A stretch of 64,000 nucleotides of DNA from Ignavibacteria bacterium (GCA_016710985.1 JADJTX010000062.1:209904-273903); one strand, 5' to 3'. Shown: positions 19,956 to 30,103, counted from the first letter of the stretch. Notes: generated by a model from the sequence alone, not told the origin. A program made the numbers and translations.

Positions 19956-20777
19956 TTATTCAGATTTTTTTTCAAACAAAGGATTATCTGATTGATTCTC
20001 TTTTCCGGTTTCAGGAATATTTATTTTTTCCGGAATATCGTGTTCTTCAGCAGCTTTTAATTCAATATTTTTAAAACCTGAGATATCATTGTTATCATAA
20101 CTTTGTGTAATTTCAGGCGCACCCGGGTCCGGTTTTAAACGGTCAATATCATCTCTATGTAACGGATCCTGAAGATCTGTAAAAGAGTTATCTGCCGGAA
20201 ATGTATTATCACCGGAAGGTTGTATCTCAGTATTTTCATCTGAATGAAATATTTTCTTATATCCAATAAGAATCATAATAAATCCGAGAGATACTGAAAT
20301 ATCAGCAACATTGAATATGGGCCACGAATAAATTGTCTTACCGAATATGGTAAAATTGGGAAAATCAAAGTGCAGAAAGTCAACTACTTTACCGTAAAAA
20401 TAAGGTGCATATCCGTAAATTTTTCCGTAGAATACCCTGTCAATTAAATTACCAACAGCCCCTCCTAAAATAAAAGCCAAAGCGAGTCTTAACAATAAGG
20501 TTTCTTTTCTGTTTTTATAAAGAAAAATAAACAATAAACCCGTTGCGAATATTGTGAATAACGATAAAAATAATTTTCCTCCAATCTGAAGTCCGAATGC
20601 CATTCCCGGATTCTCAATGAAGGTAATTTTGAAAAAATCTCCGAAGACTTTAATGGAAGACTGATAAGGCATGCCGGGAATTTCAATGCCTAGCATAGGT
20701 ATGGAAATTCCCTTTACATATAGTTTGGTTATTTGATCTATTATTACTATAAAAAAGGTTAGAAATAAAACTTTCAA
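19956..20777 (-). CDS. lspA: Lipoprotein signal peptidase LspA with long acidic C-terminal extension
   Basis: 273 residues against the usual 150-200. The core has four membrane segments, ENPGMAFG, GAVGNLIDRV and FNVADISVSLG; the two Asp of NLIDR and NVAD are the catalytic pair. It removes signal peptides from prolipoproteins in the inner membrane, and this window alone encodes several lipoproteins. After the last membrane segment (about residue 178) there are about 90 extra residues rich in Asp, Glu, Asn and Pro (for example DPLHRDDIDRLKPDPGAPE), predicted cytoplasmic. It starts 8 bases after the dksA-like stop and is the last gene of an ileS-dksA-lspA operon. Confidence 0.93.
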   Translation of the reverse strand: MKVLFLTFFIVIIDQITKLYVKGISIPMLGIEIPGMPYQSSIKVFGDFFKITFIENPGMAFGLQIGGKLFLSLFTIFATGLLFIFLYKNRKETLLLRLALAFILGGAVGNLIDRVFYGKIYGYAPYFYGKVVDFLHFDFPNFTIFGKTIYSWPIFNVADISVSLGFIMILIGYKKIFHSDENTEIQPSGDNTFPADNSFTDLQDPLHRDDIDRLKPDPGAPEITQSYDNNDISGFKNIELKAAEEHDIPEKINIPETGKENQSDNPLFEKKSE

Positions 20778-20785
20778 ATTTTTAT

Positions 20786-21444
20786 TTAACCTCTTATTAA
20801 GTTTTTACATTCAATGCAATGCTGTGTAATCGGGACTAATTCCAATCTTTCACTGATTATCAGAGGACATGTCTTGCATAAATTCTTCGGCTCATCTCTG
20901 CAATCAATGCAGATGCCATAGGTTCCCTGGTCAATGCGCATCAAAGCGTCCTGCAGGTATCCAAGATATTTCTCATCACGCTGTACAAACAAATAGTTTT
21001 TTCTCTCTCCATTTCATCCGTTCCCTGCTCAGCCATATGAGATGAATAAGTGAGATTGTCACCCTTGTATTCTCCGTCTTTGTCTACAAGCGCATCCATA
21101 TTTGCTTTAGCGCTTTCGAAAATGGCTTTTCTTTCCTGAAGTATTATTTCTCTGAAATGCTTTAACTCGGATTTGGTATATCTTACTTTTTTATTTGGTT
21201 TGAATTTTTTTACTTTTTTCTCAATGACTTCTGTTTTTGCGGCTGTTGAAATTCTCACCGGCTTTTCTTTTTTAGCCTTAGCTTTTTTGATTACCTCTTT
21301 AAAAGGTTTAACAGGTTTGGTTAGCTTTTTAGGTGAGCTCTTTATTTCTTTTTTCGCGACTTTTGCATTACTTTTTTTTTGATTTCAATGTAACTTTCTT
21401 TTTGCAGTCGTTTTCTTTTTTACAGAAGTTTTTGTTTTTGCCAA
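20786..21444 (-). CDS. DksA/TraR-type zinc-finger protein with lysine-rich N-terminus, frameshifted
   Basis: About 220 residues. The C-terminal part has the DksA-like coiled coil (ELKHFREIILQERKAIFESA) and YLQDALMRIDQGTYGICIDC. The zinc region has three CxxC pairs (CIDC, CKTC, CIEC) rather than two. The first 75 residues are extremely lysine-rich (AKKEIKSSPKKLTKPVK), like histone H1 tails. Start is TTG at 21444 with AAGGAG seven bases upstream. Poly-A length errors interrupt it near 21370-21400 and near 20998 (EREKNYLFVQRDEKY restored). DksA-type proteins bind RNA polymerase and modulate the stringent response; that role is inferred. It begins 22 bases after ileS. Confidence 0.8.
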
Positions 21445-21466
21445 TGTTATGCTCCTTTGTTAAAAA

Positions 21467-24400
21467 TTAATTTATTTTTTCTAAATATAGTTCGCACTGC
21501 TCTCCGTTTATTTCTGATGTGGAAAAATCAAACTCATGCCCGTTTGAACTTACAATGTTGTCACTCATTGTCTCTGATTTTATGTAATCCAGATTATTAT
21601 TTATTGCCTTACTTATAATCCCGGAAGTTCTGAAGAATATTTTGACTTTATCACTGACATCAAAATTATTCGACCTTCTGAAGTTTTGAATTCTGTTAAT
21701 AAATTCTCTTACTATTCCTTCTTCAATTAAGTCATTGTCAAGCTTTGTATCCAGTGCAACTGTTATGTCATCATAAGTTTCCACTATCCATCCCTCAATA
21801 TTATTGGTATAGATCTCTATGTCGTCTTTTGTAAACTCAAATCCTTCAAGGCTTAATTTGCCATGCTTTTCCAGCACTGATATCTGTTCAGCTGAAAGAT
21901 CATTAATTATCTTCTGTACAGTTTTTACATCTTTGCCGAATTTAGGTCCGATTGATTTAAAATTAGGTTTCGATTTTTTTATTATTATGTCGGAATCTCC
22001 TTCAATGATGTTCAGTTCTTTGACGTTTACTTCTTCAAGAATAATATCTCTCACATTTAAAAGATTTTTTCTTACATCTTCATTAAGAACCGGTATAAGT
22101 ATCTGCTTAAGAGGCTGTCTTACTTTAAGATTATTCTTGACTCTTATGGACCGGACTAAATATACTATATCCTGCGCAAGTTTCATTTCTTTTTCGAGCA
22201 CCTGATCTATCGCATTTTCATTTATATCAGAGAACTCCGAAAGATGAATTGAACTCTCAGATTCAGAGAGTGTGAGATAAAGTTTTTCGGTTACAAAAGG
22301 TGAAAATGGCGCGATCATCTTAAGCAGCTCGATTATAACTTCATATAAAGTCTGATATCCCGATTGCCTGTCCTGTTCATTTAAAGGACTCCTGAAACGT
22401 TTCCTGTTTCTGCGCACATACCAGTTTGATAATTCGTCAATCGTAAAATCATAAAGTATTCTTGTGGCTTTTGTAATATCATAATTATCCATCAGCTCAA
22501 AATATTTCTTTTTGACTGAATTCAATTTCGAAAGGATCCATTTGTCTATTACAGGTCTTTTACCATACTCAACCTTTGAACTGCGGTCATAATCAAATTC
22601 AGTTAATTTTGAATAAATAATAAAAAACCTGACAGAGTTTATTAGTGTATCAAAAATTTATTCTGAATTTCAATCAGATCATCTTCATTGAAAAGCTTGG
22701 AATTACCAATAGGGGAAGAGAAAATAAGATACCATCTTAACACATCCGCTCCGACCCTGTCCATTATGTCAAAAGGATTAACAACGTTGCCGAGTGACTT
22801 GCTCATCTTTTTTCCGTTTTTATCAAGAATGTGTCCGTTCACAATTACATTTTTGAAAGCCGGCTTATCAAACAGGAAAGTGCCGATCGCATGTAGATTG
22901 TAAAACCAGCCGCGGGTCTGATCAATTGCCTCGGCGATAAAATCAGCCGGAAAGTGCTTGACAAACATTTCTTTATTCTCAAACGGATAATGGTATTGCG
23001 CAAACGGCATCGATCCGCTGTCAAACCATACATCAATGACTTCCTTTACGCGTTTCATTTTCTTTCCGTCTCCTGAAGTAATTATTATTTCATCAATGAA
23101 AGGTTTGTGAAGATCAAGGCTCTTTTCATCAGGATAAACTGATTTGTAATTTTCAGCTTTGTCCTTAAGCTCCTGAAGACTGCCGATACATTCAAAATGC
23201 TCTTTACCCGTTTCATCGGTATAAGTCCAGATCGGTAACGGCGTTCCCCAGTATCGATTTCTTGATAAAGCCCAGTCACGGTTTTCTTCGAGCCACTTTC
23301 CGAATCTGCCTGTACCAATACTTTCAGGATGCCAGTTAATGGTTTTGTTCAGATCGATCATTCTTTCCTGATAATCTGTTGTCCTTATGAACCAGGAATC
23401 CGCAGAATAATACATTAAGGGAACATGGTGTCTCCAGCAATGCGGGTAAGAGTGAACAAACATTTCTTTCCTGTATAAACGACCCGCGCTTTTAAGATCC
23501 TGAATTATTTCCGGATCAGCATCTTTGAAATTTTTCCCTTTGTATTTTTCAACGCTGTCAATGAATAAACCGTTTTTACCTACTGCTTTAAATAACGGAA
23601 GGTCATACTTTAATCCGATCTGATAATCATCCTCTCCGAAAGCGGGAGCAATATGAACAATGCCTGTCCCATCATCATTTGTTACAAAATCTCCGAGTGT
23701 GACGTAAAATGTTTTCCGGTCATCTTTAAGAAAATCAAACAGCCTTTCATAGTCAGTAAATTCAAGATCTTTTCCTTTAATTTCTTTCTCAATTACATAT
23801 TCATCATTAATTACGGATAAACGTTCTTTACTTAAAATTAAATTTTCATCCTTGACTGTTTTGATCTTAACATAATCAAATTCAGGATTTACCGCTAAAG
23901 CTGCATTGGAAGGCAATGTCCACGGTGTAGTTGTCCATACAAGAAAGTCAGAATTTTTAAATTCCCCGGAAGTTATTTTAAATTTAACATACACCGATGG
24001 GTCCTTTAGATCCTCATAGCCCTGTGCAACTTCATGAGAAGACAGAGGTGATTCACATTTCGGACAGAATGGTAAAATTTTGAATCCCTTGTATATTAAT
24101 CCGCTGTCAAAAAACTTTTTTAAAGCCCACCATACAGATTCGATATATTCGTTGTGAAAAGTAATGTAGGCATTATCGAGATCAACCCAGTAACCCATTC
24201 TATGAGTTGACCTTTCCCAGTCTTTAAGATAGGTGAATACGGATTCTTTGCATGCATTAATAAAAGCTATCGCGCCATATTCTTCAATGTCATTCTTGGA
24301 TTTTAATCCGAGTTTTTTTTCAACTTCAACCTCTACAGGCAAACCCTGTGTATCCCAGCCGCCTTTTCTGTATACCTGATATCCCTGCATAGTTTTATAA

Positions 24401-24609
24401 CGGCAAACAAGGTCTTTGATCGTGCGTGAAATAATATGATGAATTCCGGGAGGACCATTGACCGTTGCAGGTCCGTCATAAAAAACAAATGATCTTCTCC
24501 CTTCTTTTGAATTTATGCTTTTTTCAAAAGTATTATCTTCTTCCCAGAATTTCAGAATTTCCAATTCCAATTCCGGTAAAAATATATTTTCGGGTAAGTT
24601 TTTGTTCAT
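21467..24609 (-). CDS. ileS: Isoleucyl-tRNA synthetase, eukaryotic-like type, one frameshift
   Basis: About 1047 residues. The ATP-binding HIGH element appears as NGPPGIHHIISRTIKD (residues 51-66), the form found in the eukaryotic-like IleS clade common in Bacteroidota. KMSKS is GKKMSKSLGNVVNP. The editing domain (VWTTTPWTLPSNAALAV) and the C-terminal anticodon-binding domain (LSNWYVRRNRKRF) are present. It charges tRNA-Ile. Loss of one T near 22652 shifts the frame; restoring it gives KFFDTLINSVRFFIIYSKL and joins the halves. It is first in the ileS-dksA-lspA operon. Confidence 0.95.
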
Positions 24610-24781
24610 TTTGCTAAATAAGTCGATAAGCTAAAAAAATACTCCTATAAATTCAATGGAATAACAGACAACACAAGTAATTTTTGTTTAAATTTTAAAA
24701 CAAAGGTCTGAATGTGAGGAAAAAAAGGTGATATCCTGAAATTAATATGAAGAGGTTTTAAGAAACTATTGTAATACAGGC

Positions 24782-25255
24782 TTATTTCTCATTTTTCTGA
24801 TTTTTTCTGCCGTCTTTTTTGTGTTTGTTAAATTCCTTTTTGATCTCTCGAACCATCTTTTTTCTTAAGATCATAGTTTTGGCAATTTGCTGTGGGGTCA
24901 GGAATGATTTCATATCCTGATAAAAACTCTTTTTTTTGTCCAGTATACTGGTTTCAATTTCCAGCATTTTATCAAACTTTTGTTCAACATCAAAAGCAGA
25001 CGGGTCTAGCTCAATTGATTCCATTAATGCTCGTTTTTCTTTGCTCAGATCTCTGATCTGTTTATTATTATCCTTGTATAAACTAATGAATTTATCAGCT
25101 GTCATTTCATCCATCCCTAAGCTGTCTATTAGTTTGCTCTTCATGATTTTGTTAATCTCTTCTTTGAATTTCTTTTTCCCGTCATCGGTCTGAGCTTCGG
25201 AAAACTTTACCGTGATTAACAGTAAAAGTATTGTTAATAATTTATAAATTTTCAT
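24782..25255 (-). CDS. Periplasmic Spy/CpxP-like protein
   Basis: 157 residues with signal peptide (MKIYKLLTILLLLITVKFSEA). The mature part is helical and charged, with SFLTPQQIAKTMILRKKM, a version of the LTPxQ motif of Spy/CpxP/ZraP-type periplasmic chaperones and sensors, and a lysine-rich end. It lies 9 bases after the anti-sigma gene and is the third gene of an ECF sigma-anti-sigma cassette. A role as periplasmic stress sensor or chaperone is inferred from the motif and context; metal binding is not evident. Confidence 0.65.
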   Translation of the reverse strand: MKIYKLLTILLLLITVKFSEAQTDDGKKKFKEEINKIMKSKLIDSLGMDEMTADKFISLYKDNNKQIRDLSKEKRALMESIELDPSAFDVEQKFDKMLEIETSILDKKKSFYQDMKSFLTPQQIAKTMILRKKMVREIKKEFNKHKKDGRKNQKNEK

Positions 25256-25264
25256 AAAATTAGT

Positions 25265-26063
25265 TTAAATTTTTGATTTGGTTATATTTTCTAAAATTTC
25301 TTTTTGTTCCTGAGGTGAAAATTCCAAGAGCTCATCTTCGTAATTATCTTCATCATCATTAATGAAAAGAATATCTTCTTCAATTTCTTCATCATTGTTA
25401 GAAGAAAGATCAGAGTTTTCCGCCATAAGAGCTGAAAATGTTTCGTCTTCTTCGGTGTCTGAATTGATTTCAACCTTGCTTAATGTATTATCAATATTAT
25501 TTCCTTCCCTGAATGTATCATCCTTGATTCGTATTTTTTTATTTCCGGGATGATTTTGCTTTTGATCAGAGGCGGTTGTCTTATCCGCAGCCTTCTTGAG
25601 TTCTTCATCATTTTTAATCGGAACTGAGACCTTTTTTTTCGTCATCTTTATTATCAGCAATTGATATTTGCTTTTTGGTTTCGTCTGTCTTTGTAAACTC
25701 TGTATTATCACTGTTCCTGTTACTCAGAAATAGAAATGAAATAAGTAAAACTGAAAAAGCAGGGATCAGTATTTTCCAGAGCAGGCTTAATCTGTCGAGG
25801 ATGCTGCCAGGGTTTAAATTTTCGTGTATTCTCTCATTTATTTTGACAGATAAGTTATTAAAATAATTTTCGCCGGGGTGTTCAAGGTCTGCAGAATTAA
25901 GAAAATTCATTGTATTGCTGATCTCTATGAATTCATTTTTTACTTCATTGTCAGTATTGATCACATTTTCTATTTCTTTGATCAATTCACTATCTTCTAT
26001 ATTATCAGACACATAATCAGGCAGGCTGTGGATAATGTCCTCTTTAGTGTATTTTGTGTTCAT
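25265..26063 (-). CDS. Anti-sigma factor, single membrane segment, frameshifted
   Basis: About 265 residues. The N-terminal 93 residues are cytoplasmic (TKEDIIHSLPDYVSDNIED; LPDYV-type anti-sigma start), one membrane segment follows at about 94-114 (WKILIPAFSVLLISFLFL), then about 150 periplasmic residues that become very acidic (SNNDEEIEEDILFINDDEDN) and end LEFSPQEQKEILENI. The frame changes in an A8 run near 25636; one A fewer (or two more) joins the parts as DDEKKVSVPIKND. It starts 9 bases after the ECF sigma stop. Function: holds the sigma factor at the membrane until an envelope signal releases it. Confidence 0.78.
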
Positions 26064-26072
26064 AATTTTTTA

Positions 26073-26663
26073 TTAACTGGTTTCTACCAGATCGTATTTT
26101 TTGTGTGATTTTAAGAATTTCTCTAATTTCTTAATTGCATGGAAATAATTTGCTTTCATTCCTCCGACTGATTTATTCATTATGTTTGCAATTTCATCAT
26201 AGGTGAGATTTTCATAATATCTTAAATTAAAGACAGCTCTCTGCTGCTCGGGTAATGATCTTATTGCTTCTTCAAGCAGGAGTGTCTTTTCTTTTGAATT
26301 CAATTCTTCGTCTGCAATTTTGTCGGTCGACATTATGAATTCATCTTCCAAATCTGATTTTCTCTTATACATTTTTTTATTTTTAACCAAATGATTTAAA
26401 GAATAATTAATCGCTATTTTATAAACATAAGTGAAAAATTTAGACTCACCTCTGAAATCTCCAATTGACCGGTACAGCTTAAGAAAAACTTCCTGAGTAA
26501 GATCATCAGCGTCATCGTGATCCAGCACCATCTTTCTTACAACCCAGTAAACCTTTTTCTGATATTTCCGGACAATAAAATTAAATGCACTTTGATTGCC
26601 TTTAATGAATGATTCGATAAGTTCATCATCAGTACTATTTATATCCAAATTATTTTCCGCCAA
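26073..26663 (-). CDS. ECF-family RNA polymerase sigma factor
   Basis: 196 residues. Region 2 is seen in FNFIVRKYQKKVYWVVRKMV and DADDLTQEVFLKLYRSIGDF; region 4 in LPEQQRAVFNLRYYENLTYDEIANIMNKSVGGMK with the recognition helix. Start is TTG (MAENNLD). It heads a cassette with the anti-sigma factor and Spy-like protein on the same strand, so the system probably responds to envelope stress and controls itself. The upstream 100 bases are AT-rich without a clear promoter. Confidence 0.93.
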   Translation of the reverse strand: MAENNLDINSTDDELIESFIKGNQSAFNFIVRKYQKKVYWVVRKMVLDHDDADDLTQEVFLKLYRSIGDFRGESKFFTYVYKIAINYSLNHLVKNKKMYKRKSDLEDEFIMSTDKIADEELNSKEKTLLLEEAIRSLPEQQRAVFNLRYYENLTYDEIANIMNKSVGGMKANYFHAIKKLEKFLKSHKKYDLVETS

Positions 26664-26779
26664 ATTTTTAATGTTATCTATAATTTAAATATAATGGATA
26701 AAAATATTTGAAAAGTCTGTTTAAAGTATTTTAAATACAAGCACTTCATAGACAAATTATGTTTCGGGATGGTTTAATC

Positions 26780-26828
26780 GTTAATCGTTAATTGTTAATC
26801 GTTAATTGTTAATCGTTAATCGTTAATT
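26780..26828. repeat. Period-7 tandem array (GTTAATC/GTTAATT), 7 units
   Basis: Seven exact heptamers, three of them ending in T. Every unit has TAA, so all plus-strand frames are closed. It lies between the divergent ends of the sigma-factor upstream region and the GNAT gene. Confidence 0.92.
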
Positions 26829-26831
26829 TAT

Positions 26832-26949
26832 ACTATACAAACTATATGAACTATACAAACTATACAAACTATACAAACTATACAAACTATACAAACTATA
26901 CAAACTATGAACTATATGAACTATATGAACTATATGAACTATATGAACT
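26832..26949. repeat. Period-9 tandem array (ACTATACAA / ACTATATGA), about 13 units
   Basis: Starts 4 bases after the heptamer array: mostly ACTATACAA first, then ACTATATGA, with one 7-base unit near 26904. It ends 11 bases before the stop of the minus-strand GNAT gene. On the plus strand it would read NYTNYT, but this is not taken as a gene. Confidence 0.92.
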
Positions 26950-26959
26950 TAACAGAACT

Positions 26960-27433
26960 TTAAAAACTAAACCGAAACGTCTTCCATTCCTTAAGCTCAC
27001 CTGCGCCGAGATTTTCGTAGAATTTAATTGCATTCGCATTCCAGTCAAGGACAACCCACTCCATTCTTCCGCATTTGTTCTTTCGTGCAATATTTATCAG
27101 CTTCTTAAAAAATAATCTGCCAATTCCTTTGCTTCTGAATTTCTCTGTAATAAATATGTCTTCAAGGTATAAAGTTCTTTTTGCAAGAAATGAAGAATAA
27201 GTAAAGAAATAAAAAGCATAGCCTATAACTTCATGGTTTGTCTCAGCTAAAATTATTCTGAACAATGGTTTTTTTGAAAAAGCATCTTTTAACAACCTGT
27301 CCGATGCAGCTTTTCCCGGAGGAGTTAATTTCTCAAACTCAGCAAGTTCTGTGATTAATTTTAAAATTGATTTGGAATCAGATCTCTTAGCTTTTCTGAT
27401 CTTAATATTTTTGATTTTATTTAATTCAGTCAA
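26960..27433 (-). CDS. GNAT-family N-acetyltransferase, SSAT-like
   Basis: 157 residues. Motif A is YLEDIFITEKFRSKGIGRLFFKKL with the acetyl-CoA loop RSKGIG, followed by WVVLDWNANAIKFYENLGA. The FTYSSFLAKRTLYLEDIF stretch is like the diamine/thialysine acetyltransferase (SSAT) branch, so a polyamine or other small amine is a reasonable but unproven substrate. It is divergent from the DUF1460 gene with a 59-base spacer. Its stop lies next to the period-9 array. Confidence 0.85.
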   Translation of the reverse strand: MTELNKIKNIKIRKAKRSDSKSILKLITELAEFEKLTPPGKAASDRLLKDAFSKKPLFRIILAETNHEVIGYAFYFFTYSSFLAKRTLYLEDIFITEKFRSKGIGRLFFKKLINIARKNKCGRMEWVVLDWNANAIKFYENLGAGELKEWKTFRFSF

Positions 27434-27492
27434 AATATGATTTTCGTTTAAATTAAAATTAATAATGTTTAAATTAATTAAAATCTAAAAAA

Positions 27493-28392
27493 ATGAACTT
27501 ACTAAAGAAATCCGGGCAAATAATTATTACATTATTACTTATCATATTCTTTTACAATACGGCAATTTCCTCTCCGAATCTTACGAATCTTACAAATCCT
27601 GCAGATGATTACGAAAAAATGAAATGTACCAAGAAGCTGAAATCGTTTGATGCTTCTTTAAGCAGTCTCCCTTTAAACGAGGTCATCGTTGAAGTTGGAA
27701 AGACATTCATCGGAACACCTTATGTAGCCGGAACGCTTGATGAAGATCCGAATTCTGAAGAAGTTGTGATCCGAATTACCGGACTTGACTGCGTTACTTT
27801 TGTGGAGAATGCTTTAACATTTTCAAGGCTGATCAAAGAGGGAAAAACAGATTTTGAAGATTATAAAGCCGAGCTTGAAAAGATCAGGTACAGAGACGGC
27901 AAAAATACAGGCTATCCGTCACGGCTTCATTACTTTACTGACTGGATATATGATAATCAAAAGAAGGGAATTGTTACGGACATTACAAAAGAGATCGGAG
28001 GCGTTCCTTACCTGAAGACAATTGATTTTATGACAACTCATACTAGTTCTTATAAACAGCTTGCAAATGATGAAGCTAGTGTAAATGAAATGATCAGTAT
28101 AGAAAATAATATCAACTCAAGAGAGATAAATTACATACCGAAGGAAAATGTCGCAGGAATTTATGATAAACTGCAGAACGGAGACATTATAGGTATTACC
28201 TCAATAATCGACGGACTGGATGTAGCTCATACGGGATATGTGTACAAACAGGATGGCTATACTTATCTGATGAATGCTTCGCTGAAAGACAAACAGGTGG
28301 AGATATCAGGTGTCGAGCTTCAGGATTATCTGATGGGTAATGCAAAGCAGAGCGGAATCATTGTTGCCCGCGTCATTGATATAAATAAATGA
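27493..28392 (+). CDS. Secreted DUF1460 amidase-like cysteine hydrolase
   Basis: 299 residues with an N-terminal signal peptide (IIITLLLIIFFYNTAISS). GTPYVAGTLD and TGLDCVTFVENALTFSR (Cys100 as likely nucleophile) and LDVAHTGYVY (likely catalytic His) match the DUF1460 family, NlpC/P60-like enzymes that act as N-acetylmuramoyl-L-alanine amidases on cell-wall fragments. A periplasmic role in peptidoglycan turnover is inferred. It is followed after 14 bases by plsY on the same strand. Confidence 0.85.
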   Translation: MNLLKKSGQIIITLLLIIFFYNTAISSPNLTNLTNPADDYEKMKCTKKLKSFDASLSSLPLNEVIVEVGKTFIGTPYVAGTLDEDPNSEEVVIRITGLDCVTFVENALTFSRLIKEGKTDFEDYKAELEKIRYRDGKNTGYPSRLHYFTDWIYDNQKKGIVTDITKEIGGVPYLKTIDFMTTHTSSYKQLANDEASVNEMISIENNINSREINYIPKENVAGIYDKLQNGDIIGITSIIDGLDVAHTGYVYKQDGYTYLMNASLKDKQVEISGVELQDYLMGNAKQSGIIVARVIDINK

Positions 28393-28406
28393 TGTAAAAA
28401 TATTGT

Positions 28407-29039
28407 ATGTCTGAAATTCTTATTTGCGTCATTTTTTATTTGATCGGATCATTTCCAACAGCATACATACTTTTAAAAGTAAAGTATAAAAAAATAATTA
28501 CGGAAGAAGGTTCCGGAAATGTTGGAGCACGGAACACATTTGATATAACAAATTCTAAATTTGACGCTGCAATTGTTTTAGTCGTTGATTTCCTTAAGGG
28601 ATTGATACCGGTACTTTTGTATTTAAAATTCATAGCAATAGAGCCCGAGATGGTTATATTCCCTTCACTATCCTTACTGATCGGCCATAATTATTCAATA
28701 TGGCTGAAGTTCAAAGGAGGAAGGGGACTTGCAACAGCTGCCGGCATAATGATCATTATTAATTTTACTTTGGTGATTATCTGGTTGGTATTTTATTTCA
28801 TATTAAATAAAATCATTAAAAATGTTCACATATCAACAGTGATAGCATTGATACTTTTGCCTGTATCAATAGTTTTCCTGCAGGGATTGATTTTGAAATT
28901 CAATAATTCACACTTGCAGTTAATTGATGATCAGTTTCAGTTTCTGTTTTCATTTTGTGCTTCGGTGTGTATTATCATTTTATTGAAACATGTTTCGCCT
29001 TTAATGGAAATTGTTCAAAAGAGAAATAAAATTGTTTAA
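28407..29039 (+). CDS. plsY: Acyl-phosphate:glycerol-3-phosphate acyltransferase PlsY
   Basis: 210 residues with five to six membrane segments. The three conserved cytoplasmic loops are visible: EEGSGNVGARNTF, GHNYSIWLKFKGGRGLATAAG, and a more divergent third loop near the C-terminus (LLKHVSPLMEI). PlsY makes lysophosphatidic acid, the first step of phospholipid synthesis. It sits 14 bases after the DUF1460 gene. A period-9 array begins one base after the stop. Confidence 0.92.
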   Translation: MSEILICVIFYLIGSFPTAYILLKVKYKKIITEEGSGNVGARNTFDITNSKFDAAIVLVVDFLKGLIPVLLYLKFIAIEPEMVIFPSLSLLIGHNYSIWLKFKGGRGLATAAGIMIIINFTLVIIWLVFYFILNKIIKNVHISTVIALILLPVSIVFLQGLILKFNNSHLQLIDDQFQFLFSFCASVCIIILLKHVSPLMEIVQKRNKIV

Positions 29040-29040
29040 A

Positions 29041-29074
29041 AACTTTACAAACTTTACAAACTTTACAAACTTTA
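29041..29074. repeat. Period-9 tandem array (ACTTTACAA), 3-4 units
   Basis: Three full copies of ACTTTACAA and a partial one, starting right after the plsY stop and ending 24 bases before the transketolase start. Confidence 0.85.
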
Positions 29075-29097
29075 AAACATTATAAACTAATAAAAAC

Positions 29098-29985
29098 ATG
29101 AGTAAAAATCCGAACTTAGAATCTATCGATGACTTAAATGAAATGGCGCGTCAGATAAGGCGGGACATCATAAACATGCTGGTGATCGCACAGACCGGAC
29201 ATTCCGGCGCACCTCTCGGGATGGCAGATATCTTTACTGCAATGTATTTCAATAAACTGAATATTGACAATGCTAACTTAGACTACCCTGAAAGAGATTA
29301 TTTCTTTGTATCGATCGGGCATATTGCGCCGGTATGGTATGCGACACTTTCCCGCAGAGGATTCTTTCCCGTTGAAGAGATGAAGACTTTAAGAAGGATA
29401 AACGGAAGATTACAGGGACATCCCGCATCTCCGAAAGGACACGGAGCGCCGGGCGTGGAAATTGCATCGGGCTCGCTCGGACAAGGTCTGTCAGTTGCAG
29501 TAGGAATGGCGCTGGGCTTAAGATTGAACGGAAAAGATAACTACGTTTACTGCATTAACGGAGACGGTGAATTACAGGAAGGACAGATCTGGGAAGCCAT
29601 GATGACAGCGGCTCATCATAAAGTTGATAATCTCACAATGATCGTAGACCGCAACAGATGTCAGATTGACAACCGTACCGAAAACGTTTTAGGACTTGAA
29701 CCGCTTGCCGATAAATTCAAGGCGTTCAACTGGAAAGTTTATGACATTGACGGACACAACATGCAGCAGATCTTAGACACAATTGATGAAGCAAAGGCAT
29801 TTAAAGGTCAGCCGACAGTGATCATTGCGAATACTTTCATGGGAAGGGGAGTCTCATTCATGGAGGATAATTATAAATGGCACGGGATACCTCCGACTAC
29901 AGAGCAGGCGGGAATTGCATTGAAAGAGCTTCTTCCGACGAAGTATAAAGACTTTTTTGATCTCGAAGAAATGGCAGAACTTTGA
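29098..29985 (+). CDS. Transketolase, N-terminal (TPP-binding) subunit
   Basis: 295 residues, the length of the N-terminal half of split transketolases. GHSGAPLGMADIFTAMYF, HGAPGVEIASGSLGQGLSVA and the thiamine diphosphate motif GDGELQEGQIWEA with NR are present; it ends at IPPTTEQAGIAL ... EMAEL. Transketolase moves two-carbon units in the pentose phosphate pathway and needs the C-terminal (Pyr and C domain) partner. No such partner is next to it: the following gene is a DASS transporter after a 364-base repeat-bearing spacer. The partner must be elsewhere. Confidence 0.9.
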   Translation: MSKNPNLESIDDLNEMARQIRRDIINMLVIAQTGHSGAPLGMADIFTAMYFNKLNIDNANLDYPERDYFFVSIGHIAPVWYATLSRRGFFPVEEMKTLRRINGRLQGHPASPKGHGAPGVEIASGSLGQGLSVAVGMALGLRLNGKDNYVYCINGDGELQEGQIWEAMMTAAHHKVDNLTMIVDRNRCQIDNRTENVLGLEPLADKFKAFNWKVYDIDGHNMQQILDTIDEAKAFKGQPTVIIANTFMGRGVSFMEDNYKWHGIPPTTEQAGIALKELLPTKYKDFFDLEEMAEL

Positions 29986-29986
29986 T

Positions 29987-30036
29987 TGAATTACTAATTT
30001 CAAATTGCAAATTACAAATTACTAATTATCAATTAG
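29987..30036. repeat. Degenerate direct repeats (AATTACTAATT / CAAATTACAAATT)
   Basis: Repeats of about 9-11 bases built from AATTACAAATT and close variants, starting straight after the transketolase stop. Confidence 0.6.
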
Positions 30037-30103
30037 AGACTTTTGAAAAACTAATTGAGTGTGTTGCTTATACTTTTGCTTCAACTGTTTTAAAATAAAA
30101 AAA

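Noticed and set aside
26846..27115. Plus-strand ORF starting with NYTNYT repeats
   Set aside because: Translation of the period-9 array running into the antisense of the GNAT gene.
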